A DNA stretch of 64,000 bases from Lotus japonicus. Taxonomy: Eukaryota; Streptophyta; Magnoliopsida; Fabales; Fabaceae. Both the position numbers and the translations under genes were made by a program. The stretch lies in contig NC_080043.1 of assembly GCF_012489685.1 (NCBI RefSeq), positions 36,347,127-36,411,126 on the forward strand, in the 5' to 3' direction. This document shows, in pieces, positions 45,547-55,422 of this stretch (position 1 is its first letter; each line of letters opens with the position of its first letter). The notes under the pieces were generated by a model, which saw only the letters and a list, made by a program, of their open reading frames with translations, ran no database searches and was not told the DNA's origin.

Positions 45547-46446
45547 TGTTGTTCCTTTGTTTGGTTGTCTGCATTTTAGCTAAGTATGTGTGTGCCAACT
45601 TGTCGGACCCGATGTTGTAACATCTTGCCTGCGACATATGTCCTGAAGTATCTACTGTTAGTTGGTTATTTGGTAATCTGTAAAGCTTCGTATACAAGTT
45701 AGGTTTTGCTGGAAGCTTTTGTGCGCCGTCAAGGAATATCCTGTGGTGTATTTAAACCCGGTTCAAGGGGGTTTTAATTGAAGATAAATATGGAAGTTGA
45801 AATCTGCTTAATTGTTGATTGGCTGAAGATCTTTTGCAGATTTGTTACTTGGTTGGTTTTCATTTAACAACTTCCTGATTTGTGTATGGACCATGTGAAC
45901 TTTCAAGCCCAACAAAGACAAGGCCTGGAAGAGTACTATATATGAAAACTCAAGACCTAGACTCAAGCACGGAACATTTGATTATATTAGGGTTTTCATC
46001 GAGTTCATACTGTGGTGTACTCTTAGCAGCTTTATGTCATTGTTGTGAGCTAAGAGTGTGTGTTTACTGTGTGATCTTGAGATCTGTCTTTGTAACTCAT
46101 ACTTGAGTTCAATCACTGTGGCAGTGATTGTAAGAGAGTGAGAGGGAGTGCTCATACTTAGGGGGATACCTAAGTAATATTTCACGGGTAGAGATAGGTA
46201 GAAAAGGTAGTTGAGCTGGGGCAGTTTGTGTGAGACCTTTTTGTACAATTTCTCTATAATAGTGGATTATCTCTCTTGGGTGAAAACCCTCCAGACGTAG
46301 GTGACATTGCACCGAACTGGGTGAACAACTTCCTTTGTCTTTTACTGTTTTCCTCTTGCTGCATTATTTGTTGAATTGATCATATTGTTGTACAAGATGT
46401 CATAGACATCTGGTAGAATATCCGTATTACTCTTGCCAGAATTTCA
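45547..46446 (+). repeat. 3' LTR of the second Sirevirus
   Basis: This is a 900-bp partner of 32098-33009. It lacks a 9-bp ttgtttatc-like segment and a short catcta repeat near its end, and has a 3-bp gain in agagtactatat. The stem-loop lies at 46110-46130. Confidence 0.92.
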
Positions 46447-46667
46447 GTAACTTCTCCCATCTCTCTCCTATCTCTCTCTCTCTCTCTCTTGCATCTCTCT
46501 CTCTCCTCTTTCTCTTCTAACAAAGCAAAGCATTAGCATGGTAATAGTAATATTTACCGACGATAAAAACCATCTTCACACATCGTCTCTATGGACTGAT
46601 CCAAGATCATTCCAGGCTGATGTAGCTTGGTCTCTTTAGAATCCTTGTGCAAATATCATTCAACTAT

Positions 46668-47013
46668 GATTCGCGTCCTCTCCACTAGTGAGATCAACTA
46701 TGTTTTTGTTGGGTTATGTGGCTTTTCTTTGCCACATATCGAGCCCTGACAAATGCTCATTCTCTTTGGTCACTTCGATACTTGATCCGGGTTTGAATCC
46801 TTATCGATGTTTGCTTGGGATTTTCCTACAATTTATGTTAGGTGTTTATTTGGTACTGGATTTTTGAAGTTTCATCTTTGGGTGAACCAAATCTCTATTG
46901 GATTTTAAGGTTCTTCTATGTACTATTGGAGGGGATTATACTCACTTTGTTGAGTAATGTTTGTACTTTCAACCATTTCTTCAAATAAAAATGTTGCTTT
47001 CAAGAAAAAAAAT
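46668..47013 (+). mobile_element. Short retro-inserted fragment with target duplication
   Basis: TCATTCAACTAT (12 bp) occurs immediately before (46656-46667) and after (47014-47025) this 346-bp segment, which ends in an A-rich tail (aagaaaaaaaa). This is the signature of target-primed reverse transcription, most likely the 3' end of a LINE. No protein is readable in the retained part. Confidence 0.7.
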
Positions 47014-47025
47014 TCATTCAACTAT

Positions 47026-48239
47026 TAAAGTTTAATAGTCATTTCATTTTTCACAAAACTCGATTTCTTTTGGACTTAATTAGATACCCGCATAGTGAGA
47101 CATTCAGGAAACACTTGAATTTCTTACGGATTTTCTTGGGGTTTTGATGTGGGCTCTATATATTGTGTAAATCAAAATGTTAAAACTTTCCGGAGCAAAA
47201 TTCCCATAAAAACAAGCTAAATAGTTGGGTGTCCCCCTAGTAGTTCACTTTGCATAAGTTCATTTAGATTTGAGCGGGTTGGCCTCTTAGTGTCGGACTT
47301 TTCATATGTTCAATTAGTGGTTGTCCTCTTAGTTTGCTTTATTAATAGAATCACAATTCGACTTTGATAGTTATGGATTAGTATCACAATTCAGTCCAAG
47401 GCAAGCAGACTTAATTTTAACAGCAGGTACAGTAACAGTGTTGCTTTTTGTTCTTGTGAGTTTCAAGAAGTTGATCTGAATATGAATAATCTTTTAATTT
47501 TCTGTAAATTTTTTTTGGCTCATTTTAGCTTGAATATTGAGAAACTTATGGTATAAGAATCCACATTTCTGTGTTTTAAATTCCTTTTGCATGTGGAATA
47601 ATTAGAACCATTTAGGCATAGGGATACTACTTACCATGTATCTATCAGATGACCTTGACAAAAGAGTTACTGGGGTCTATGAGTCAATTAATTAATGAAT
47701 TTGAATGGCTGCTCACGAGTCATGTGGTGGCGCGTGCGTGCTCAAAGGGCAGATGATATTCCCATTCCCATGAAAAAACAAAGAATAGTGGGGGAAGGGT
47801 AGGGAACAGACAGACCATGAAAAAAGGTTCATTCAGTCGGGACACTTAGACCATTTTCCATCGCTAGCTAAAGCACCAATACACACCTTTTCTTATTCAA
47901 TATAAAAATATTACTGCATATCATCACATTCTTGATTCTTGACCTTAACAATAAAGATGGTGGGGCAGATTATATATATATATATATTAGAGATATGTGA
48001 TAAATATGATATGATCGATGTGACACAAAGAGAAAAATAGATGTTCTAATATGTATGAACTGTTTGGTGATGCAAATATCATTAGTACTTTATCTTAATT
48101 CATTCATTTAAACAATTATTTCTACAATGTAATCACATCATAATAAAAGTTTGCTCCACACACAAAATTATTTGCTAAGATACATGTGCCAGTCAGTAGC
48201 ATACTGATCTCCCTGTCTTTACACAGTAGTCTTGCAGAG
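47026..48239. other. AT-rich intergenic DNA upstream of Dof copy 2
   Basis: No gene, RNA gene or terminal repeats are seen. It contains a (TA)n run at about 47970-47989. Distal regulatory sites of Dof copy 2 may lie here but cannot be identified from one sequence. Confidence 0.5.
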
Positions 48240-48312
48240 CATGAAAAAGAAGCTTATGGGTTAAGAAACAAACATCACCTTCTCAAAACCCTAGAAAGTT
48301 AAAAAAACCAAA
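48240..48312 (+). promoter_or_regulatory. Upstream block shared by the two Dof genes (copy 2)
   Basis: This is the counterpart of 272-335 (atgggttaagaa, catcaccttctcaaaaccct, agaaagttaa). It lies about 300 bp before the ATG and close to the core promoter, the presumed ancestral arrangement. Confidence 0.6.
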
Positions 48313-48375
48313 AAGCATGTTATGGACGGAATGGGGAGAGAGAAAAAGAGAATGAATTAACAATTAGCCTTAAAT

Positions 48376-48388
48376 TATATATAAATAC
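48376..48388 (+). promoter_or_regulatory. TATA box of Dof copy 2
   Basis: TATATATAAATAC lies about 215 bp before the ATG. Downstream, the CT-rich leader (ctttgttgctttctctcctct) is shared with copy 1, so transcription probably starts near 48410. Confidence 0.6.
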
Positions 48389-48599
48389 CTATAAAGCCCC
48401 CTCCTTTATTTTTGCTGGTTCTCATTTCCACCTTGCAACAACAACCTTCCTTAGCTTCTTCCTTTGTTGCTTTCTCTCCTCTAGCTATCTGCAACTTGGT
48501 AGCAACACACACACTTCACCTTCTCTCTCTACCTTGTTGATGTGATTCTCTCCACCACTATCAAACCTTTACAGAAAGAGAAAGCTCCAAGAGAGAACC

Positions 48600-49948
48600 A
48601 TGGTTTTTACTTCCATACCAGCAGCTTATCTTGATGCATCCAACTGGCAGCAACAGGTGGAATACCAAGGGTTTCTCCAATTTTGTTCTTGTAGTGTTTT
48701 AATTCTTTGTGCAAAAGGCAAAAGAATTCAAAAGATATTTCAAAAAGAAAAATATTCTTGCTACTTTTGCTTATACTCTTCTTGAATATACCAGATATAT
48801 GATTTCTTTGCTTTATAGATCATTTTTAATTTTTTCACACTTCTCATTTTCATTTCTTCTTGCTTTATGTTTTGCAGCAACCAAATCATCAACCAGGAAA
48901 CAACAATTCCACCTCTCAGCACCTGCTCCCTCCTCCGCCTCCCCCTCCACTGCCACCCCATGGAGCCGGCGCCATCAGGCCGGGATCGATGTCAGACAGA
49001 GCCAGGATGGCCAACGTGCCTATGCCGGACACCGCGCTGAAGTGTCCGCGCTGCGAGTCCACCAACACAAAATTCTGCTATTTCAACAACTATAGCCTCT
49101 CTCAGCCCCGTCACTTCTGCAAGACTTGCAGAAGGTACTGGACTAGAGGCGGTGCCTTGAGGAATGTCCCGGTCGGCGGGGGCTGCCGGAGGAACAAGAG
49201 AAGCAAAGGAGGCAGCAGCAGCAACAGCGCCGGCAAGTCCCCGGCCAGCTCGGACTGCCAGACCGGGAGTGGTTGTTCCACCAATTCAGTTTCCTCCAAC
49301 AGTGGCCCTTCTGCTGCTGATATCTTAGGCCTTGGACCTCAGATTCCACCAATGAGGTTCATGGCTCCATTGCATCATCATCAGTTCTCAGAGTTTGGAG
49401 CTGGTGGTGGTGGTGATATGGGGTTAAACTATGGTCTCAGTTACAACCCCATTTCAGGTGGTCCAATAGGAGGAGTAGGGGAGTTGAGTTTCCAGATAGG
49501 AGGTGCTAATTTAGGTGGTGGTGGTGGCGGCAGTGGTGGTGGTGGCGGTTGTGGTTCAATCTTATCTGGTTTGGACCAATGGCGTAGTGTGCCACAAACT
49601 CAGCAGTTTCCCTTCTTGGCTGGTCTGGAAGGTTCACCGGTTGGTTTGTACCACCACCCTTTTGAAGGCGGCAGTGTTCATCATCATGAGGTAATTGGAT
49701 ATGGCTCCGGTGGTGGTCATAGTCTGAGTAATTTAAGGCCAAAGATTTCAACTTCTGGGTTGATGACTCAGCTTGCTTCAGTGAAAATGGAAGATAGTAG
49801 GGAACTTAATTTGCCAAGCCAGTTCTTAGGGACCAATAATTCTGCAAGTGAACAATATTGGAGTACTACTACTGCTGGTACTAATTCTGCAGCTTGGACT
49901 GATATTTCTGGTTTTAGCTCTTCTTCTACAACTAGCAACCAAATGTAG
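48600..49948 (+). CDS. Dof zinc-finger transcription factor, canonical copy 2
   Basis: There are two exons, 48600-48656 and 48878-49948, with a 221-bp GT-AG phase-0 intron at the same place as in copy 1, giving about 375 residues. The start [19 protein letters not shown] is conserved. The Dof finger has C75, C78, C100 and C103, with [28 protein letters not shown] and [13 protein letters not shown] all as in typical Dof proteins, so AAAG binding is expected. A Pro tract lies before the finger; Ser-, Gly- and His-rich regions, [20 protein letters not shown] and the end [12 protein letters not shown] follow. Dof factors of this N-terminal type (Dof2.4/Dof5.1/Dof3.6-like) act in vascular and meristem growth in Arabidopsis; that role here is inferred. 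It is the better candidate for the ancestral function. Confidence 0.96.
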
Positions 49949-50514
49949 AGTTTTTTAGATCCGGGTACTTTTGGTTAGTGTGGCTTCAATTTCTTTAACC
50001 TACCAAGAACACAAATTTTAGTCCAATTCCTATATATGAGTGCTTTGAGGATGGATATGAGTGCTTTTTATTTGCTTCTTTTAAGATTAAATGAAAACCC
50101 TTAGGGATGTTAGTTAGCTCTTTTTTCTTTTAATCATTATATGCTCTTTTTTATTTTCATTTTAATAGGTTTAGGTTGGTTTGTATGAGAATGTTGAAAA
50201 TAGTAACATTATTATGAGTTCAAAAGAATGATTATTATCAATATGTTTGCTCAGTTTCATGGCTGCCATACATTTTCAAAAGGAAACTCTTCTTTTAGAG
50301 GTAAAGATTGTTGGATGTAATTTGGGGAATGTTTCACAGATTGAATTGGAGGATAATCCCATAATTCCATACTGTATTTGAGTAATTGATTTCAGTGAAC
50401 TTTATTTTTTATCAAATTAATTTCCCCATATGATGTAATATCTTTACCAATCAGTTGGGCAAATTGAGTTGTGATTAACTGTTCTCTAAAAGATACATGA
50501 ATTTCCGCTTGGGC
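49949..50514 (+). other. 3' flank of Dof copy 2
   Basis: The first 100 bp match copy 1 in part (tagagttttttagat, ggtacttttggttagt). Possible poly(A) signals lie in the AT-rich stretch after 50080. No gene is seen. Confidence 0.45.
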
Positions 50515-50561
50515 AATGAGTAAAGCAAGTTTTTTTTTTTGAACGTAATGAGTAAAGCAAG
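50515..50561 (-). mobile_element. 17-nt poly(T) micro-insertion with 15-bp target duplication
   Basis: AATGAGTAAAGCAAG occurs at 50515-50529 and again at 50547-50561. Between them is only TTTTTTTTTTT followed by GAACGT. On the minus strand this is ACGTTC plus a poly(A) tail, the extreme 3' end of a retro-inserted RNA. Confidence 0.7.
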
Positions 50562-51003
50562 TTGGTATGAGAGAAAGCTTTAATAAAATACGGCTGTCTT
50601 TCTTCTTGTATTAGTTCTTCATAATATCTGCTTGAAAGTGCGATTTTCTTTGGTTAAAAATTAACTAAGATTTTAATTTGTATCCCTTTTTTCCCTTTTA
50701 TTTAGTTAATCTAACAAAGGTAGAACCCTTTACTTACTATTAATACCATAATGTCTTTTTAATTTAACCCTTTTCATTACAATTTTTTTATTCGGAATAT
50801 TTCCCGCCGACAACGGTGATTAATCTCTCGTTTAGAATTTAAAAGTTTTTCTTTATCTTTATAGGATAATTTGCAATTTACCTCACTTTAGTTTTGATTA
50901 TGGGTGATTTTAGTCCCCCAATAAAGTTGATTACATTTAGTCCTCTAACATTTTAATTGTTTTAAATTGAGTTCACTATCATTATTTTTCCACTTGATAT
51001 TAA
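50562..51003. other. AT-rich intergenic DNA, no gene seen
   Basis: No coding, RNA or repeat feature is recognised. A stretch near 50870-50960 (tttgcaatttacctcacttt, gggtgattttagtcccc) resembles the low-copy legume-type repeats often found next to SINEs, but I cannot assign it. Confidence 0.35.
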
Positions 51004-51130
51004 TGTTAGCTCAAATGGTAAGAGTTATGGGTCATAAAGATTGAGTGGGATGAAGGATCCAAGGTTCGAACCCTGAGGAGGACTAATTTACTAACATTAC
51101 TAACAACTAACATTTACCTATAAAAAAAAC
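51004..51130 (+). mobile_element. tRNA-derived SINE
   Basis: TTAGCTCAAATGGTAAGAG fits the RNA polymerase III A box and GGTTCGAACCC the B box, about 50 bp apart, as in plant tRNA-related SINEs. The segment ends in cctataaaaaaaa. The body does not fold as a full tRNA. No clear target duplication was found. Confidence 0.7.
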
Positions 51131-51187
51131 TCTCAAACTCTCATGTTTTCAAAACAAAAAGTCTTAACAAATTGCATCATTTTACAC

Positions 51188-51585
51188 AATGAGGAAGGTG
51201 AGGATAGTGTCAAGTCATCATGTCTCTTATGCCCCGAGCGACATAGGTGCCACATTAATGGCTGAGGCAAATGATAGTGATCCTGCAAGGGCGAACTCAC
51301 TCCAAAAACTCGTCCTCAGTTCGGATTGTAGGCTACAATTTACCTGCATGAAGCCGGAAACGATAACAATCGTTGGTAAACCATATGGCGATGAATTCAT
51401 TCCCTGACCTTGTAACTGCCCATCACACTCCAGAACTTTTCGTTAGGTTAGCCGCAAGGATGGGGTGGTGAAGGCAGGGTTAAAGAATGAAGTGAAGTCG
51501 TAACAAGGTAATTGTACTAGAAGGTGCGGCTGGATCATCTCCTTTTTAGGGAGATTTAATGTTTTTTTGGGTAGTTTTGATTAAT
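51188..51585 (+). pseudogene. rrn16: Plastid 16S rRNA 3' fragment (NUPT)
   Basis: The sequence follows the 3' third of plastid 16S rRNA: GAGGAAGGTGAGGAT, GTCAAGTCATCATG, TCGTCCTCAGTTCGGATTG, CCTGCATGAAGCCGGAA, GTGAAGTCGTAACAAGGTA and GGAAGGTGCGGCTGGATCA-like end. It continues past the rRNA end into the spacer (agggaga, ttaatg, tttgggta, ttttga), which points to plastid rather than mitochondrial origin. Most differences are C to T or G to A; the anti-Shine-Dalgarno CCTCC is now TCTCC, and about 20 bases are missing near 51420-51450. It is a non-functional nuclear copy. Confidence 0.9.
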
Positions 51586-52914
51586 TTTTATCAAAACCCA
51601 CTGATAAAAATATTAAATTTCAATAAAAATTTCAATTCTCTAAAACCCTAATATCATATCCTTCCAATCCTCAAAATTTAACATTTTTTTTACTAATTTT
51701 TTCATTTATAAACTTTAAAATTGTATCATATATAATTAAAGGGATATAAAGTCCATGATAGAAAAAAAGGTATTTGAAAAGAATATGAAAATTTAATAAT
51801 TTTATGTATATGAAAATTGAGAGAGGAATGAAATAACATATGCATATCATTAAGTAACTCTAAAAAAAATTAGGAAACCAAAATCATCATAGTATAAACT
51901 ATTGGGATTAAAATTACAATTAGACATTTTTCTATACTTTATAAATAATCTTGTTGGTTCAAGGTTAAAACAGATGCGTGATTCAAACAATCACTTTAGA
52001 AATGCTTAGGCAATTATTTGAACAATCAGTGGGAGCTAATATAGCGTCACGCAAGCAGAAACAAATTCCACTTAAAAAGGTTGTGATTGTCATATTGTTA
52101 CGAATTTGATGATGGTCATTTCTATTCAATCAATGAACAAAGTAAATATTCGATGCCAATTTCTATATCTGTGAGACCCAGATGTTTCCTTTGCGCAGCC
52201 AAACCTTGTTAGCTAGAGATAGCTAATTGTGTCGTACTTTGAGAAATCTCTGCTATGTTATATATGCATGATTAAAATTAAAATACATTACAAATCTCAG
52301 CTTCCACTCAATTTTATTATATATTTTAATCCGTGAATATTATAGTAGATTGTGAGAAAACATATCTACCTTGGATTTAGTGATTTCCAACTTCCCATAA
52401 GGTACATTTTAATTTGTGAATATTATAATGCATTTGAGAATGGAGAATGATTTAGCAATGATACGTCAATAGATAATTATTGTTAGTATGTACTACTTCA
52501 AGGCACTTTGAAGATTGAGGACATTGCATAATTTTGGCGGAGAAGAAGCATCAAAAGACGAGAACATGGTTATTCTAATCCATAGACATATAGCCTAAAG
52601 AATAAAGATCATATATAGAATCTTCTAGATCACCATCATCATCATGTACATCATGCCCAGTGTGAAAATTATCGAACTCTGTTAAACCCAATAAAGTGTA
52701 TTCCTAATTACCATTGCAACATTGCAGTAAAAAAATTATCTTGCTTATCTCAGGTTAATGTAGTAAAAAATGTTTTGTCCACACTATTTTACTACACTTG
52801 TTAAAGAGAGATAGGAAGAGAAAGAATTGAGAGAATAATACCATGATATGATACGAAAAAGAAAATGAAAGATAAAGAGAGAAATTATGTAGAAGTGAGA
52901 TGAGAAAAAAAATT
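51586..52914. other. AT-rich intergenic DNA, no gene seen
   Basis: There is no recognisable gene or RNA. The region 52750-52914 (taatgtagtaaaaaatg, ttttactacac, then aagagaaa-rich sequence) may be a decayed MITE. Confidence 0.45.
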
Positions 52915-53706
52915 GAAGTGTGAATAATGTATCATAACTATTCTAATGTAGTCTATAGAGAATTAAAAAAAAATTCAACATATTAAAATTTCATCGCCAT
53001 TAAATATGAAATCTGATTAGAATTCATTATTTCTCGACGCACATTAGATATTTTAATTTCCATGAGAAACACATTCTAATTTAAGCCTAGACCACTCGTG
53101 GTGCAGCTAATTTTTTTAGATGAGATTTTTCAAACACAAAACTGAAATATACAATATTTTAGTTAAGGGGAAATTGAACATATGCAACAGCTACTACTTG
53201 AATCAATCATAGGATTTCATTTATAGTTGCATTCATTATTTAAGGTAAAGAAACAAAATTAATTTGTTGAATATTTAGTTCAAGAATCCAATCAAGCTCA
53301 TTGTTGGTGAAGTGTGAATAATGTATCATAACTATTCTAATGTATAGTTTACAAAAAATTAAAAAAATAAAATCAACATATTAAAATTTCATTGCCCTTA
53401 AATATGAAATCTGATTAGAATTCATTATTTCTCGACGCAACATTAGATATTTTAATTTTCATGAGAAACACATTCTAATTTAAGCCTAAACCACTCGTGG
53501 TGCAGCTAATTTTCTTAGCTGAGATTTTTCAAACACAAAACTGTAATATACTATATTTTAGTTAAGGGGAAATTGAACATATGCAACAGCTACTACTTGA
53601 ATCAATCATAGGATTTCATTTATAGTTGCATTCATTATTTAAGTTAAAGAAACAAAATTAATTTGTTGAATATTTAGTTCAAGAATCCAATCAAGCTCAT
53701 TGTTGA
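52915..53706. repeat. Tandem duplication of about 395 bp
   Basis: Positions 52915-53308 and 53309-53706 are close copies, both starting gaagtgtgaataatgtatca and ending caagctcattgttg. They differ at about 12 positions by eye plus small indels in A-runs. The sequence is AT-rich and non-coding. The duplication is older than the 243-bp one at 1406-1891. Confidence 0.85.
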
Positions 53707-54210
53707 TGTCTTGATGAGTGTGTAAAAAAACCACATGTGTAGATGCAGTTTTGCTACCCAAAAAACAATGTATATATATATATATGTAGTACAAAACAAA
53801 GAGTGAGTATCTAGTTTGCAAACGTTGTCAAAGAATGTCTCTGAGTGAGTCAAAGCAGCACAGAGATTTTAGCAATCTATTTGTTAACAGTGTCACTGAT
53901 ACCACAAACACAGGGACACAAACTGCAATGCTATGGAATAATAGACTAATAGAATGTCTGTGGTGACCATTTCGCAGGTGTTCACGCGAGTGGGCGCGTG
54001 AGGATTTGCAACTGGCTAAAAGAAGACAAGCTATTGCTTTGTCAGTCACTGTGGTTTCTTTGGACCATAGCACCTTGGTCCCAGTGAATGTGATTGGATC
54101 CTTCCTGCACGCGCTTCAAAACAGCTGCTAGCATGGGAATTTGTAGCTTTGAACATTCTAAATTCAGATATGAGCATGCTTTTAATTCGCATGAAATGAA
54201 GGATCTCAAT
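53707..54210. other. Intergenic DNA, no gene seen
   Basis: A (TA)n run lies at about 53770-53784. No gene, RNA or transposon end is recognised until the hAT element at 54211, whose left target copy ATCTCAAT is at 54203-54210. Confidence 0.45.
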
Positions 54211-55414
54211 CAGGGTTATCAAACTCGGACCGGTAATCGACTCGGTCGAGGCACTGGATCAATGAGTCAATGGTTCAACCACTGGGTCACTGGTTGAACC
54301 GTTTGACTCGGTTGACAATTAAAAAAAAATTAATTTCATAATATAACCAAACAATAATTAATAAGTGAGAAAAAATTAATTGTATATAATATCTAAAACA
54401 TTATATATACAAATAATCTTATAAACTTTAATTTATTATAGTATAATTTATATAAAACCATCACCAAGGAATTAGATCTGAATCGCTTTTTAAGAAATTA
54501 ATGATTTTGGTTTGCTCCTCTCTTTTTTCGGTCAATAGTATGGTCTTGTGCACATGTCCAGTTGAAAAGAATTAATGTGTGGCCCAAATACATAGTTTTT
54601 TTTGTTGATATGTTAAAGTAAATAGCAACAACCACTTAAAGTGTATATAGTAACCAAAATCATACGGCCCATTTCCCTTATACTAATAAGGTGAAACCCT
54701 ACCATAGACAGAAGCTTTGTGCGCAGCTCTTCTTCTATCACATCTGGTTTCTTAGTTTGTATTTTGATTTCAAGCAAGAGTCTCTAAACTGAGGGAGAAA
54801 CTTTGAAGTTTTATGGATCTTTCTTCTATCTCATCTCTTCCCTCTAATCTTTTTCTTTTTAATTTTTTATCTCTGTTGCGAGATGTCTAAAACAAAGAGC
54901 TAGAGTGTGTAAAACGCAGCAGCACACAGCAAGAAGATGAGTGATCAAAACGCAGTACACAGCAAGAAGTTTGATATGAGATGTGTGAAACTGAGCGTGT
55001 AAAACTTTGGTTCAACACGACGTCGTCTGAGCGGCGGCGGGCCACGGCTACACGTGGTGGAGCGGCGGCGGCGCAGGCGCAGGCGGGAATTGGAACAGAG
55101 GAAGAAGGAAGTGTGGTGAACGGTGGACTGACTGAAGCAAATCGTGAGATTAGAGTTTGAAACCCTACTCCTGAAAGGCTGAAACGACACCGTTTTGCTC
55201 TGTTTTGCATTTTGAGTTTTCATTTTTTTTAATAGCGAACCGGTCCAACCGTAAGGACCGAGTCACCGGTTTTTTGACTGAACCGGCCGTTTTTTTCCGG
55301 TTCGCTACGGGTTGATTGCTTAGCCGATCCGATGCTCGGCTCGAACCGGCTTAGGGTCCGGTTCCCGGCTCAACCGGTCGAACCGGCCGGTTCGAGCCGA
55401 GTTTTACAACACTG
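54211..55414. mobile_element. Non-autonomous hAT element, 1.2 kb
   Basis: The ends are CAGGGTTATCAAACTCGG and CCGAGTTTTACAACACTG, inverted repeats matching at 15 of 18 positions. They are bounded by an exact 8-bp duplication ATCTCAAT (54203-54210 and 55415-55422), the size typical of the hAT superfamily. Subterminal DNA is dense in aaccggt, gaaccggc and ggttcga motifs (54228-54315 and 55230-55400). The middle is AT-rich and codes for no transposase. Two minus-strand open frames near 54887-55223 come from GC-rich sequence and match no family I know. Confidence 0.93.
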
Positions 55415-55422
55415 ATCTCAAT

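Larger units (their letters stand above)
32098..46446 (+). mobile_element. Second Sirevirus, older and nested, 14.3 kb
   Basis: LTRs at 32098-33009 and 45547-46446 begin TGTTGTTCC and end TTTCA, and GTAAC is duplicated at 32093-32097 and 46447-46451. The order primer site, gag, pol, envelope-like frame, GGGGAG runs is the Sirevirus plan. The LTRs differ at roughly 25-30 positions plus a few indels by eye, so it is several times older than the first Sirevirus. It contains two later insertions (37617-41684 and 44063-45039), and without them would be about 9.3 kb. Many stops and frameshifts make it inactive. Confidence 0.93.
31600..46533. mobile_element. MITE-like element split by the second Sirevirus
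   Basis: The left part (31600-32097) begins GGCTTCGTTTGGTAGAGAAG and is rich in gagag runs. After the Sirevirus, 46452-46533 is rich in ctctct runs and ends TCTTCTAACAAAGCAAAGC, an imperfect inverted copy of the left end. The two parts together are about 580 bp without coding sequence. A TTAG lies at both outer edges, but I am not certain of the target duplication. The superfamily is not assigned (PIF/Harbinger-like ends are possible). Confidence 0.5.

Noticed and set aside
51189..51407. 72-codon open frame as a protein gene
   Set aside because: The DNA is a decayed plastid 16S rRNA fragment; the frame is incidental.
54887..55223. Two overlapping minus-strand open frames as genes
   Set aside because: They lie inside the hAT element in CpG-rich sequence, overlap in different frames and show no family motif.
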